Shown here: in pieces, positions 30,527-42,635 of the stretch
Numbering within the stretch: the stretch's first letter is position 1
Layout of the letters: the number at the start of each line of letters is the position of its first letter
DNA from: Pyrus communis
Lineage: Eukaryota > Streptophyta > Magnoliopsida > Rosales > Rosaceae
Direction of reading: 5' to 3'
DNA: 64,000 bases
Assembly: GCF_963583255.1 (NCBI RefSeq)
Contig: NC_084803.1
Span: forward strand, 11,320,122-11,384,121
Notes under the pieces: generated by a model
Told to the model about the DNA's origin: nothing
Databases searched by the model: none
What the model saw: only the letters and a program-made list of their open reading frames with translations
Position numbers and translations under genes: made by a program

Positions 30527-31287
30527 ATTATCCCAACGAGACTGCAGTTTGTTTAATGCATTACTTAATTATTGTATTAATCAAGTCAGAAATACTGTAA
30601 CGCAACCATCAAAAGTACAATAAGATAGAAAGTTATTATTAACAAGCAAGTGTTGAAGATAATTAATTCTATCAAAACAATAAAGAGTTAGCTGATGCTT
30701 TGGTTTGGTCATTGATCGTGATTTTTGAGATGATTAACAATAATGTAATCAGCTCTTCTATTTCCTAATGCATCCGCAAAAATGGAGTCAGAAAATATGT
30801 TCAATAAAAATAATTGGATCGTTTCCCGTATGAAGCAATGGTAGGCCAGTTACACGATGGTTCTTTTTTTTGTCTCTTGGTACATCTTGCATGCATGGAA
30901 TGTCAAATGTCAATGAAGCTATCACACTTGCCAATTATAGTGGTCCACTCTCATACTTTGAGACCACAAACCCACATGCAGAATTAATGCATTCAAATTT
31001 CAAACCCTAATGTAACAAAGATGGAGATTTTTTTTAGTATGTTTTGTGGGATCTTATATTTTGAGATTTTTGTCGTTAAATCTTAATCTTGAATTTTCGA
31101 GGTTGGAGATTCTTAATTGGCGATAATCTTTTCGGGTTGTCAATTTGTTTGTTGGGTCTTCCCCTTCAACCCCAAATAATACTAGGCATTGCAATAATGA
31201 AGCTAAAAAATCTTTATGAATTTTTATTCAATGAACTGAGGATGAAGGTGCGGAAGGGGTCTGGAACTGGGACAATCAATCATTTGA
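30527..31287. other. Intergenic, no gene recognised
   Basis: AT-rich sequence with no family signal on either strand. The small frame at 31089-31340 runs into the PIF-like element and is discounted. Confidence 0.35.
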
Positions 31288-32266
31288 GGGGGTGTTTGTT
31301 GCGCCGGACTATCTCGGACTGGATTAGCTTCAAGGACTAAGCTGGACTGGCTTAGACTAGACTAAATTGGACTAACTTAGTGAAGCGTTTGGTGCAGTAT
31401 TGGACTAAGAAGCTGGATAATAAAAAATTCTAATATTATATTATTTAATATATAAATTATTAATATTTTATTATGATCTTATCTTTTTCTTCATCTTTTC
31501 CTACCATTTCCGTCCCACTCTTTTCCTCTTCTCTCATCGTCCCACCCTCTCCCTCTTTTTTTCCTCTTAGACCTCTCAATTCATGTCTCTTTCTCATTCC
31601 TGGTCAAACTCCTTATTGATTCCAATCTCTATTTCTCTGTCCTCCCTCCCTCTCTAGCAATGCGTTGTTCGAATGGAACCTCATGGCTCCAATTTTCCTG
31701 ACGAGTTGCAGGTTTCCCGATGTGTTTTCCGACCAACCCTCGTTAAATTGGATGAAGTTAGCACCGCCAAAAAATTCATCACCATCCCTAGATCGAGATC
31801 TTAGCTTTGAATGCTCGAATCTGTCATGGATTTGAAGAAGCCCAAACAGGCCGAGACTTCCAGGCCATTTTCCGGCCACATTCGACCACATTTTGGCCTC
31901 AATTCAGGTAAAATCGTAATTTTGTCACTCCCAGCTTCAATTTGGTATATTTTATATGAAAGTTGGTTGTGAAATGGATCTAAAAGAGAGTCGGAAAGTT
32001 AATGATTGATCTAGGTGACCGGAGATGATGAGGAGTCTGTCGGGAGTGGTCGTTGAGCATGACGAGGACGAGAAAGAGAGGATAGTCTTAGCTAGTCCCA
32101 TGGTTATTGGGGGGTCTCGCTAAGACCTCTTAGTGAAGGGTTTTGTCCATGCTAGTCCCCTTTAGTCTCATTAATGTTAGTCCCAGCATGGAACAAACAC
32201 AATATTGGACTAATAGCTAGTCCAGTCCAGTCCAGTCCAACTTAGTGAGGGCAAACAAACGCTCCC
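31288..32266. mobile_element. PIF/Harbinger-like TIR element, copy 2
   Basis: The ends GGGGGTGTTTGTTGC and GCAAACAAACGCTCCC are bounded by TGA on both sides (31285-31287 and 32267-32269). The subterminal arrays (ggactaagctggactggctt; agtctcattaatgttagtcc) match those of the element at 5169-7848, copy 2's left end matching copy 1's right end. The interior (31470-32070) is C/T-rich then AT-rich, and I see no captured gene. A 92-codon minus-strand frame inside it has no family signal. Confidence 0.75.
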
Positions 32267-33838
32267 TGAGGGTTCTCAATTGGATACTCTGAGGGGTCCC
32301 AATGGTCCCTATGCGTAGTTGCTTTTACTGGCAATTCACTCTTTTATGTGAGCAATTTCTATCATCTGGGCTGACTAGTCTTCTCTTATCATCTATTTGG
32401 AAAATTTCTGGGCCTATAAGAATATACCTTCCTTGCACCTTACCCGCTGATCAAATTCTACACCAACTTTTCTCGTAGTTATTGTATGGTATTGGAACAC
32501 TAATTCACACAATACTTAATCTACGTGTTATGAGGTATGATAGGATGGAGAACGAGTTTACGCTATGCGATTGACAGTATGAATAACAAATTCAGATGTT
32601 ATGGTAAAAGTAAATTGTTTATATGCCGTGTCATAATTTATTCTCGATTTTGGTCTGACACGTGTAAAAGTTTGTATGACCCGTTCGCGGGAATGAGGAG
32701 TCTTTGTTTTGAAGGGTTATGATGGTTATGCATAAAGACTAAAGAGAGGTTTACATGCACTTTAAGCCCCATTGGTTTGTGTAACCTAACCTCCAGACTG
32801 GGAAAAACAAAAGCTCACGAGGTTGGAAAATGATAGAGAGAGGGGGGGTGGGGGGCAAGAGGAGGGCACCTGAAATGATCTAAACATGGCTTTATGTGCC
32901 ATCATATCTTACTTTTCTGTTTTCTGAAGCCTAAATTATGGGGCTGGTACTCTAACTTTAATCTCTCTATGTGCCAGAATATACGCAATGCATTTCACAT
33001 GGTCGGCTGCGTATCATTAATTCAAAGTTAAATCTACATTCTCTGTTGGCCCCTACGTCCTATTCTCTTACCCGATCCTCTTAGGTGCAGATAGGGTATG
33101 CAATATTAGTACGTAGCTGATCACATGATTTTAGTAATTCTAAATAGAAAAAAATATCACTTAAAAGGACAATATTAGGGTTAGTTGCACACACGAGTCG
33201 ACTAATAATCTTAGCAAATTCTTGTACCTAAAGCTTCTCGTGCACATCTTCTCGTATCATCGATTGCCTGTGCTTCAAGTTTTTGTTTTCCTAGAATAAA
33301 ATAATCATTAGGAGGAACTGAAATTTTCATTTAAGGCCTGGGAGGAAGATACTTCAGGAAATTATGGAAAATACTGGATCTTCCTCCTATCTTTTTTATG
33401 ATAGAGGTAACGCATGCCACAGTAAGGTTGGAATATTTAATCCACTTTTAATTTCCTCAAGATAATGAGTGAAACTGTGAAACAGACAATCAGTGTAGGT
33501 AAATGAGCTTTTCTTTGGGTCAAACTTCTATAATTAATACGTCCATTAGATAGAAAATGCATGCACTCTATGGTAATTGCAGGTTCAACCAGACTTTTCC
33601 AGCAGCAGTAGTCCAGAAGAGCCCTGGTCCAGAAAGACCCCGTGTGCCCTAAATGCCAAAACTGAGACAGTTTCAGAACTTCCAAGGAATGACAAAAGCG
33701 CTTCAAATATTTCAAGATATGGGCCCATGCATTCAAATTTGGGACAATCTACACCCTTTTTATTTTCACAAATAATTATTTCTCCTTTTTACTTCAAATT
33801 TTAAATAATTGAAGAAGGTAATCGAATTGTTTATGGGA
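32267..33838. other. Intergenic, no gene recognised
   Basis: Mixed sequence with a short G-run (32842-32855, gagggggggtggggggc) and several chance open frames (for example 33437-33736 minus). No repeats with clear ends. Confidence 0.35.
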
Positions 33839-34318
33839 GCAGTGGTAGATCCAAGAAATAATGTTAGGGAGTCAGTAAGAATAGTGTGCGCAAATTTTTT
33901 TTTTTACCAAAAATAGCATGCATATCGTCATTTCATTAAGTTTTGGTAAGCAAGTCATTTGAAAAGGCATACTGTACTCTTGTTAATGCCTCATTTGCGA
34001 GGGTAACTAACATGTTCCAAGACTGCTCCCATATGAATGCTTAACAAAAAAACACACTAACAATGTTTGATATCATTGCATTACATTAATATGTTTGTCC
34101 AAGAATGATGATGCTTTGTTAGTCACTGAGATCACCATTTTATTTACTCTTCTTTCAGATATTTTATCAAACCGTTGGAGGGCATGTATGAATTCAACTC
34201 TAATCTTCAAAAAAGCAGCATCTATGGTATCCATGAATATTTACCGAAGTTCGGAGGATCAGCACCTCCTTCCCCAAACACCCCCCTCCCCCACCCCCCG
34301 CGGGCGTCCACCACTGTA
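33839..34318. mobile_element. Possible TIR element, CAGTGGTrGAtnC ends
   Basis: CAGTGGTAGATCC at the left and GCGTCCACCACTG at the right are imperfect inverted repeats, with a C-rich right subterminal part (caaacacccccctcccccac). A similar end sits at 15646 (cagtggtggatgtacttgg). No coding. The boundary is uncertain. Confidence 0.4.
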
Positions 34319-35145
34319 TGGGTGGGAGGAAGATGTTTGGTGATGGCCAATAAGGATACAACACAAATAAAAATACTCGATTGTAGTTTACTTCCATGAG
34401 TCAAACATATGGAATTTGACACTGAAGCGAAATTTCGGCTACTCAAATAGAATCTTGAAAAAACTCGAATCCTACCAATTGACACATGCAATGTTCAGGT
34501 TATTCGGGTTGCTCGGAAAGTTGCCCACCTTATTTGATAGCATTATAACTGAAAGTTTTACAAAATGGGAGATCGAGGAATTATATTATTACAGTAACTA
34601 GTTAAGATAAAAAAAAGTAAAAAAATTAAAAACCGTGACCACCTAAAAAGCTAAATATTTACCATTAGTGGATTATATGATCTTATAATATTGGCATTAT
34701 ATTTTTGTTCTCTTGGTTATTACTCGGTGTCAAGAATTCATATTCTCTCAATCCTTAGATTTAAAAATTTCTTTGTAACTAGATGGCCAATAGAACAATC
34801 CTATTGGTGGAACCCAAAAGAACGGTTAAGTTTAAAATTATTTATTGAATTATGGATATGTCGTATCCATATTTGTTGCACCTAATAGGCTAGTACCATG
34901 TCACTGCGGTAGTAGGCTAGTAGTTTAAAAGATACCTGCTTCTTTTGAAAATATACAACAATGGGCCACTTTATATGTGTTTTTCTAGTCAAATATAAGG
35001 AAGCCATTACCTTCTGTAATCATAAAGAACTTCATGGAGACACCAGTTTTATCTCAACCAGACTACCACCTTTCTTGCCTACCCTTTTTCCTTTGGAACT
35101 CACACAATGATTCACTATACGCTTCTTTCTTTCTTATTTCCGTGC

Positions 35146-35191
<46 letters not shown>

Positions 35192-35226
35192 CACATATAT
35201 ATGAAACTATTAGACAGAACAAATAG
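34319..35226. other. Intergenic with (AT)n microsatellite
   Basis: Nothing coding was recognised. A poly-A plus (AT)n tract occupies about 35146-35184. Confidence 0.4.
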
Positions 35227-35435
35227 TATACTAAAATTGAGTGTATTTTTGCTCACCGTTATTTAGTGTGGTGTATGGTCATCATTTTATTTATCATCGT
35301 TAGATGTGTTTGAATTTTGAGATTTGTGTTTATCCACTACACGAATCTCGAAATTCAAACTTATCTAACGATAATAAATAAGATGGTAAACATACATCAC
35401 ACCAAATGATGATGTGCAAAAATGCTTTCTACTAA
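35227..35435. mobile_element. Fold-back MITE
   Basis: The two halves are inverted over about 90 bp: gtatttttgctcaccgttat, tcatcgttagatgtgtttga and attttgagatttgtg on the left, and cacgaatctcgaaattcaaa, cttatctaacgataata and gatgtgcaaaaatgc on the right. The transcript would form a nearly complete hairpin. Confidence 0.75.
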
Positions 35436-35559
35436 AATTTCCATAATACAACGTAACAGTGTGCAATGATTGGCATGCAGCAGCAGCGATGTTTTTGAAG
35501 TTTGAACTCACTTTTAATATTATTTGTTTATTAATTTGTATATCTCAATCGTAGTAATA

Positions 35560-35700
35560 AAAAAATTTGAAAACTTTAAGTTTTAACAATAAAGATAAAA
35601 TAAAATGTAAAGTAAATAATATCAGGATTGACTTTTTAATGTAAAAATATGATTTTTCGTTAAAGTGAACAATACCGCTAACTTTTCGTTAAAACTCAAA
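35560..35700. repeat. Dispersed repeat family B, copy 2
   Basis: Blocks aaaactttaagttttaacaa, gattgactttttaatgtaaa, tgatttttcgttaaagtgaa and ttttcgttaaaactc match 15800-15950 in the same orientation. Confidence 0.75.
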
Positions 35701-36555
35701 GAAAATGATTTTTCATCACATATAATTGGAAGCTAGCTGTCAACTCTTATGTATGTGCAGCACATGAATAGATATTGGAAAGAACAATAGTTCTATGCCA
35801 GTTTATATTTCTTAATTGGTATTGTGCTACTAATTATATAATTAAGTGCCTAGCAAATCTTTTGCCTGCCGTCTGCAATCGTGAAAAAGACTCCATAACG
35901 AAACATGTATGTGGCTTCAAAAGCAACGGAGTGCGAAAATTTTGAAGGAAAATTAAAGTGTAAATGTACTGGCCTCACTCATATATCTTTTTCATGTTGG
36001 TTGGTTACTTGGCTTGATGTTGTTGGAGTCGGCATTAGCAAAGCTAGTTTCATAATTCAAGATTTAGAGGATCTCCAACAATATTAGTGTTATTGTAGCT
36101 AGTTAAATAATTCAAATTCTAAACAGGTTAATTTGGCTATCTACTACTTTCAATTATGCTAAACAGTTTAAGTTAAAATATTTTTTGATTTTTTTTCCTA
36201 AGCTTAACAAGTCAACCCCTTTTTGTTCTCTTGAAATTCGCATTGTGCCCAACACTCAAGAAACATTTCAGTGTGCTGGAAACACAATCCAATACACTTA
36301 TTAAGACAACTCCTTTTACTTATTACAATGTGGAGTATATGTCTATACATAACTGTGTCAAGTTAACTTGGGATCGAGAAGTGCTAATAACATTCTCACT
36401 TACCTTCTCATTTTGACATTCTCACTTATACTCACACTATTTATATTCCACTAGCACGCAAAACTAAAAATTTACTAAGTTTTTGGTTCACATGCTAAAT
36501 TTTAATTATACTAATAAAGGAAGAAAATTAGTGGATATAATTAAAATCTTGAGAA

Positions 36556-36968
36556 AATTATAGTAATTTCCAACTTTAACCAAATTGCAGCGTTGGTCTC
36601 TCAACGAAAAATTCATGACCATTATTTCATTAACTCATCAAAACGTGCAGCTATGATTGTTTTTGTCAACTTCTTCAGAACTTCCATCAAAATGAGTCAT
36701 GATGGAAGGACCATTTCTACAATTGGGTTAGGACCATTGCTCTAATTGGGTTAAACTTAAGGGACTATTGCTACAATTTTCTCATTTGGTTTTTCATATT
36801 TGCCCCTTGATTTAGCCTTACGTGGCACGTGACTCATTTTAACGTAAGTTCTAATGAAATTGATGAAAAGAACCATAGCTGCACGTTTTGATGTGTAAAG
36901 AGACCAATGTTCACGAATTTTTAGTTGATGGACCATTACTCTAATTCAGTTAAAGTTGAGGGACAACA
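36556..36968. repeat. Long imperfect inverted repeat (fold-back element)
   Basis: The left arm (ccaactttaaccaaattgca; ggtctctcaacgaaaaattc; catcaaaacgtgcagctatg; catcaaaatgagtcatg) is mirrored by the right arm (cgtgactcattttaacgtaa; catagctgcacgttttgatg; aatttttagttgatggacc; cagttaaagttgaggga). The arms are about 150 bp each around a loop of about 110 bp. It looks like a MITE or solo fold-back. No coding. Confidence 0.7.
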
Positions 36969-39430
36969 TCAACAATTTCATCTAAAATCTTAGTTTAGCT
37001 TGTTAGTGAAGTACAGGTAACATGATAAGAAGTTCGAAAATTGAAATGAAAAGTTTACTAGCATTTGCTATTGGAATTGGTACTAATGCTAATAAGAAGA
37101 TTTTATTAAGCATCTAAGATGACAATTGAAATGATACCAAATTGAAATCTAAAGCTAAATCAATTATTAGATGAGAAACGCTTGAGTGAAACACTCATGT
37201 CACGTCATTATGTAACATAGTCGGTTTAGCCATATGATTATTGGCTGGTATATATTTGAACACTGGTATAACCAGTCCATATATTACAATTAATATATGT
37301 GAACATCTTAATTTTTATCTAAATAATACTTATATGATTACGTAGATTGGTTATAGCACGTAATTTTGTTCTAGTACATAATAATTTTTCTCTAATGTGG
37401 GACATAGAATGTACATTGAAGAGAACTTCTTCCCCTACCTCTTTGATATTTGGTAAGAAATACTTTAATTTATTAACGAGAATTCAAAGCAAAACATGTG
37501 CACCCAATAATTAGGTCCCCTCAGTACTCTCCATGGAATATAGATTGGAGGCTACTGGTCGTATTGAATATGCATATGCATGGGCTGGTTAATTGCATTA
37601 ACAGCCAACTCTGTTACGTGCGTTGATTTTGTTTGGCGAAGGGGAATAAGGTAAGTACTTCAATATAGCTACATGCATGTTCCATAAATTGTGATGTTCG
37701 TGAGATCTGATCATTCAGATCATAGCTGCAGGGCCTAGAGAGGAAAATAACATTTTTTTTTAAGGCATGAATAAGCGAGTAATTAAACTTATGATGATGA
37801 TCTCACTTAGTATATGAATTAATGAATGGAATTTCACGGGGTTTTTGTGTTAAGAATATAAGTGGAAAGTGATAGTATTTTTATATTTAAATGAGGTGCA
37901 AAACATCAAATGTAACATGCAAAACGCTAGGAAAGTGGAACAAATAAAAGTTAAATCAAGGGAGAAAATCATGGCAGATGGAGGTTGATGGAGGTTGATA
38001 GAGCACATTAACTATTCCATTCAAAATATAACACATGTATTTTTCTGTTAACATACTTTAATAAGTAGAATATATCAAATTTATAATCTACTCGTCTTAT
38101 AAAACGTGTATATTTGTTAAATCACGTAGCTATTTTTCTAATACACAAAAAAATTTCTCAAAAATTGATGAATATGACCACAGTACTGTGGAGTGAAAAT
38201 TGGTATGATTTGAGAGGCTATGCTATTTTAAGATTTAACCATAATTAAGGTTCATTTGCTATGTATGTGTGAATACTTTTAAGATCCCATTTGTATTTTC
38301 AATATAAGAATATAGTTTCATGTTCCAAATAAGTATATTCATATATGTCCATTTAAATATAAAAATATAAGAATATAGTTTATACATGCACCAATAGGCA
38401 AACAGTTTAAATGGATACCTATTCAGTTAAATGGATATCCATTTAAGTGTAGACTGGGGTGGTGAGTGATGATATTTGTGCTTGTAATGGTGATAACCGA
38501 TATATAAAGTTCCATGGACACCTATTCACCATCCCTATATAGTACTGGCACTGCGACGGTTCTTACAATATTTGTTTGTTTGTGAGTTGTTCCAGTTAAA
38601 AATAAATTGATACAGAATTAGACCGTCCAATTTTGACAGATCTCACATCAAAGTTTCAACGAGGTCGATCATTCCAAAATCCAAATAGTACCAATCCCCT
38701 CATAAAAATAAAATGAAGTTAAAAAGTAGTGCCATTATTGGGAGTAAGGGGGACAATTGACAAAGGACGTACACCTTTGTTATGTTGCATGCCAAATCAA
38801 CCTAAACAACAAGAAAGATGATAAATCGTAAACCGAAACTAGGACCCGTAGATTATTCCCAAGCACTCCAAATGGAAATTCACACCTGTCTCTCCTCTCG
38901 CAGTGATGGCCTGTCTGATAGATATTCACTCATTTTTTTCTATTTTTTATTTCTCTTCTTCCCTTTCCATTCGTGGTCGCTTTACACCTGCCAAACATGT
39001 GAGAGAAACAGTGGTATATACAGCAACAGGGCGTGCAAGAAGTCGAGTTTATTTTGACAAGAAAAACTTAACTGCAGCAAGGTGCATTTGCTTAACTACC
39101 GTCATACTCGTCACGTGATATGTTACTTACAAAGTGAGAAGCAAGGAGAAGGGATATATCCCCGTTACTGGAAACTTTTCCTCCACTAGGCAGGACGTGT
39201 ATAAAGTTTGTCTATCTCACTAAAACGGATAGGCTTACAGGCTCCAGGCCATCGGCTCTTTTATCGTCTTTACAACAACTTACCCACAGGTAGCCTCACG
39301 GTAACAGGGCCCTCACTGCGTCGGCATTCTTGTATCAGCTTCCATTGGGCCGTACAATTTTGTAAGTTCCAACTTTAACACAACAAATTTAGAGGGAATT
39401 TGTGAAAAACACAAACCGAAAAAAAAAAAA
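36969..39430. other. Intergenic, no gene recognised
   Basis: AT-rich. A pair of similar phrases (tggatacctattcag; tggatatccatttaagtg) lies near 38410-38450. Open frames at 38818-39118 have no family signal. Confidence 0.35.
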
Positions 39431-40235
39431 GGGAAATTTTATTTGAACCTATGTTTTTTTGCTGCACCCAATTTACTCTTTTCATCCATATTGTTTTTTA
39501 TTAAAGAATTAATCTCTCTTTAAACCTAAATTTATTACATAAACTACTCTCTCAAACCCAATTCAAAATGTTAAGTTATCTTTACACCCATTCCTTTTAT
39601 AAAATAACATATGTAATTAATTTTTTTTAAAAAAAAGAGGCGTCCTTGCCCCACCCTGCTCTTCCCACGAGCGTTTCCATGGCTACTTTTTTTTTCTTTC
39701 TGCTACCAAACCCAGACATTTGCCTTTTTTTCTTTCTACTGATGTGCATAAGCAACAAATCAAACAATTCATCCTCTTATATTTATCAACAAGCAGGGAA
39801 GTTTATAATCTAATAACATTGGTAAGAAGTTTTTCCTTCCTTTAGAATTTTCCAATTGCAGAAAGTTTAACAAACCATTCGATATTGATGAAAAAAATTG
39901 AAACCCAAATACTCATCTTCTAAACTTTAAAAAAATTGAAATCAAACAAACAAAATAATCATAAATTGAGTCATACCTTAGTCGGAGGATTCAAAACTTC
40001 AAAATCACCATCCATCAATAAAAAAAAGCTTGTTTTTCTCTATAAGACCTATTATGGTTTTAGCCAGAATGAATGTAAGATAAACAAGAAGTGATGGTAG
40101 GGTTTAATGGGTTTATTGATAAATTTGAGTTTTATTATTAATTTTATTTTGTACTTAATAGTAATTATGCAAATAGACAATTAACAATTTAAATTTAAGT
40201 TGGTGTAGAAAAAAGTTACATGGATTCAAATAATA
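39431..40235. mobile_element. Probable TIR element family D, copy 1
   Basis: The left end (gggaaattttatttgaacct) is partially mirrored at the right (catggattcaaataa). The right third (ttattgataaattt, ttttgtacttaatagtaatt, atgcaaatagaca) matches 59685-59829 inside the CACTA element, whose end tgggttcaaataaaatttcc fits the left end here. The interior is non-coding. Confidence 0.5.
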
Positions 40236-40344
40236 AATAGTGGATATATGATTACTTGGAAACCTATTAATTCTCATTATTATGTGTTAAATTTGCAGAT
40301 TCTGTTAAAAATACTGGAAAATTACCTTCATGTTCTGTAATTAC

Positions 40345-40707
40345 ACTATGTTTGGATGAGGGAAATAAACTTGGAATTTGGATAAAAGTCAGAATTTATA
40401 AATTGACATGCATCAATTCCCTTGTTTGGATTCATAAACATAGAAATTTAGAATTTCTGCGTGGAAAAAAATACTTGGAATTTGAGACCTCTAATTCCCA
40501 ATTTTAAATTCTATGTAAATAGGTGTCATTTCCCAATTTCTATAATTGAGAGTTTAAAAATAACAAATTTGGTATTTAATTCCATTGTTCTCTTAGGGTT
40601 AACCAAACAAGGAAATTCACAAATTCTAGAAAATAAAATCCCGTCATTTCAATTTCCGTCATTTTAAAATTCCTTAATAATTTTAAATTTCTTCATCCAA
40701 ACATAGT
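40345..40707. mobile_element. MITE, ACTATGTTTGGATGA ends
   Basis: ACTATGTTTGGATGA and TCATCCAAACATAGT are perfect 15-bp inverted ends. The interior has repeated aatttggaattt-like words and no coding. The flanks (ttac and atta) give no clear target duplication. Confidence 0.75.
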
Positions 40708-41513
40708 ATTAGAGAAAATTGAGAAATTTTTAAATTGGTGGAACCTACTTAAGTGGCGCTTCTGATTATTCAATTTGAGATTACAGTTTCTTAATCATGG
40801 TTTATTATTGGCAATACGTTTAAATCACAATATAATAATTTTGAAGGATATTCTAATAAGATTTTGATTGATATTTTATAATCTAGATCTTCATCAAAAG
40901 GGGTGGTTCATTTTTAAGTGTATCAGTTGAGATGTTAAATCGATTTTGTATATAATCATAAACAATTTTGTTTCTGGTTCTACAATCTTCCTATTAACAT
41001 AAATGTAAACATTTGTTTGATTTTCAAGATAATGGGAACCCAAAGGTACATTTTTGTTAATTTTGTTCCTTCATATGAAAAAAATATAGAAAAAAATAAA
41101 ATTCAAACTTAAATGCAAGAGGATTAACTTTTTTTTATCATTGCAAGCTTACGCCGAATTGATTCACAACTTTGATTGAATGAAGACACTACTCTGACTA
41201 GCTGGTTTAACTCACGTCAACCGACACCGCTAATCAACATCAATGGGGGCAGTTTCTGCAAACAGGGGTAAAAGGGTCAAAATACTTTTCTTCAATGTAG
41301 AGGAAAAGTTTACACATTGTAGAATAGTGTGGGGAGGGGGAGAGAGTAAATAGTGTGGGGGAGAGAAAGACGGTAAATACTGTAGACCGAGTGGGACAGG
41401 GGTGCAAACATATGGCAACGAGATCAGAGAGAAGCACCGTGCGAGAGCATAGAGGTCAAAAGCCCGTATAAAAATAAAATATTACAAAAGGAGTCTAAGC
41501 AGTCGGCGCTCCC

Positions 41514-41521
41514 TATTTATA
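41514..41521 (+). promoter_or_regulatory. Putative TATA box of the AKT1 gene
   Basis: TATTTATA lies about 130 bp before the ATG. A start site near 41545 would give a 5' UTR of about 105 bp that includes a C/T-rich leader (ccttctctctcctccctcac), typical of plant genes. Confidence 0.5.
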
Positions 41522-41651
41522 GTACCTGCAAATCCCACCAAAACGATGGCCAAACCTTCCCAGAAGAACCACAACCCAAAGCACTCCCACCACCGCTGAC
41601 GCCCTCCTCCTTCTCTCTCCTCCCTCACTCTCTCGAAATTCCAATCAACCA

Positions 41652-42604
41652 ATGGAGAGCAATATTAGTACCAGAGGAGTCTTTAGCGTCTCAATGTGCG
41701 GCCAAGAGCAGATTGAGCTCTCCAGAGACGGCAGCCACTACAGTCTCTCAACTGGGATTTTGCCTTCCCTCGGTGCAAGGTCGAGCAACCGACGTGTGAA
41801 ACTCGGCAGGTTCATTGTCTCGCCGTACGACCGCCGCTACAGGTTATTTTTTCAGACTTTTGGTTTCTGGGTTGCCTCTGTTTTCTGCTCATACTTTCAT
41901 CAAACATCTTGTGTACCAAAAATCTTTTATTTGTTACTATGTTGTTTATTGTATCAGTTGCGTTGACTAAACTTGTTTTCTTGTTTATTTTTATGTTACC
42001 TTTTTTACTGGGTTTTGTGTTTCGTAAAGAACCATTGAACTTTTGCCACAAAAGGTTGAAGCTTTGTGGTTTATTTTTATTAATGGTAAGTTTTATGTCA
42101 TTTTTTCTGGGTTATGATTCTTGTTCTGGGGTTGTTTGTAATTAGCCCCTCTAGGATTTTTGCATTGCCTTGATGCATATTAGTCTTTTTTTTTCCCTTG
42201 ATTTTTGTTATTTACTTCCGGTTTCTGTGCTTTCTTTTTATTAATTTATTCAGTCTTTTGGGGATTTATAAAAGACGGAGATTGAATCTTGGAGGTGCCT
42301 TTTCAATGATTCAAAGGATTCATTTATTCTGGTTTTTTATTTCCATTTTATTTTATTTCCCAAGTATGTAGCTTTATATGTGTTTGAATGGTCATGAATC
42401 ATGATAAAGTGGTTGTTGTTGAAAATTATTTCAGTGCTAAAATTCTAGGGGCCCAAAAGTATCTTCCTTTTTTTCAAAAGAAATTTGTGTTGATTCTGTG
42501 TTGGAACATACCCTTTCTGTTTTCATGTGCACATTAGTCTGGACCGAGTCTGGATTTATGTTCTCTGAACTGAGACAGACATATCAGTCGATCGTTGGTT
42601 AAAA

Positions 42605-42635
<31 letters not shown>

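Noticed and set aside
31613..31891. 92-codon minus-strand frame in PIF-like copy 2
   Set aside because: No family similarity, and it lies wholly inside a non-coding element.
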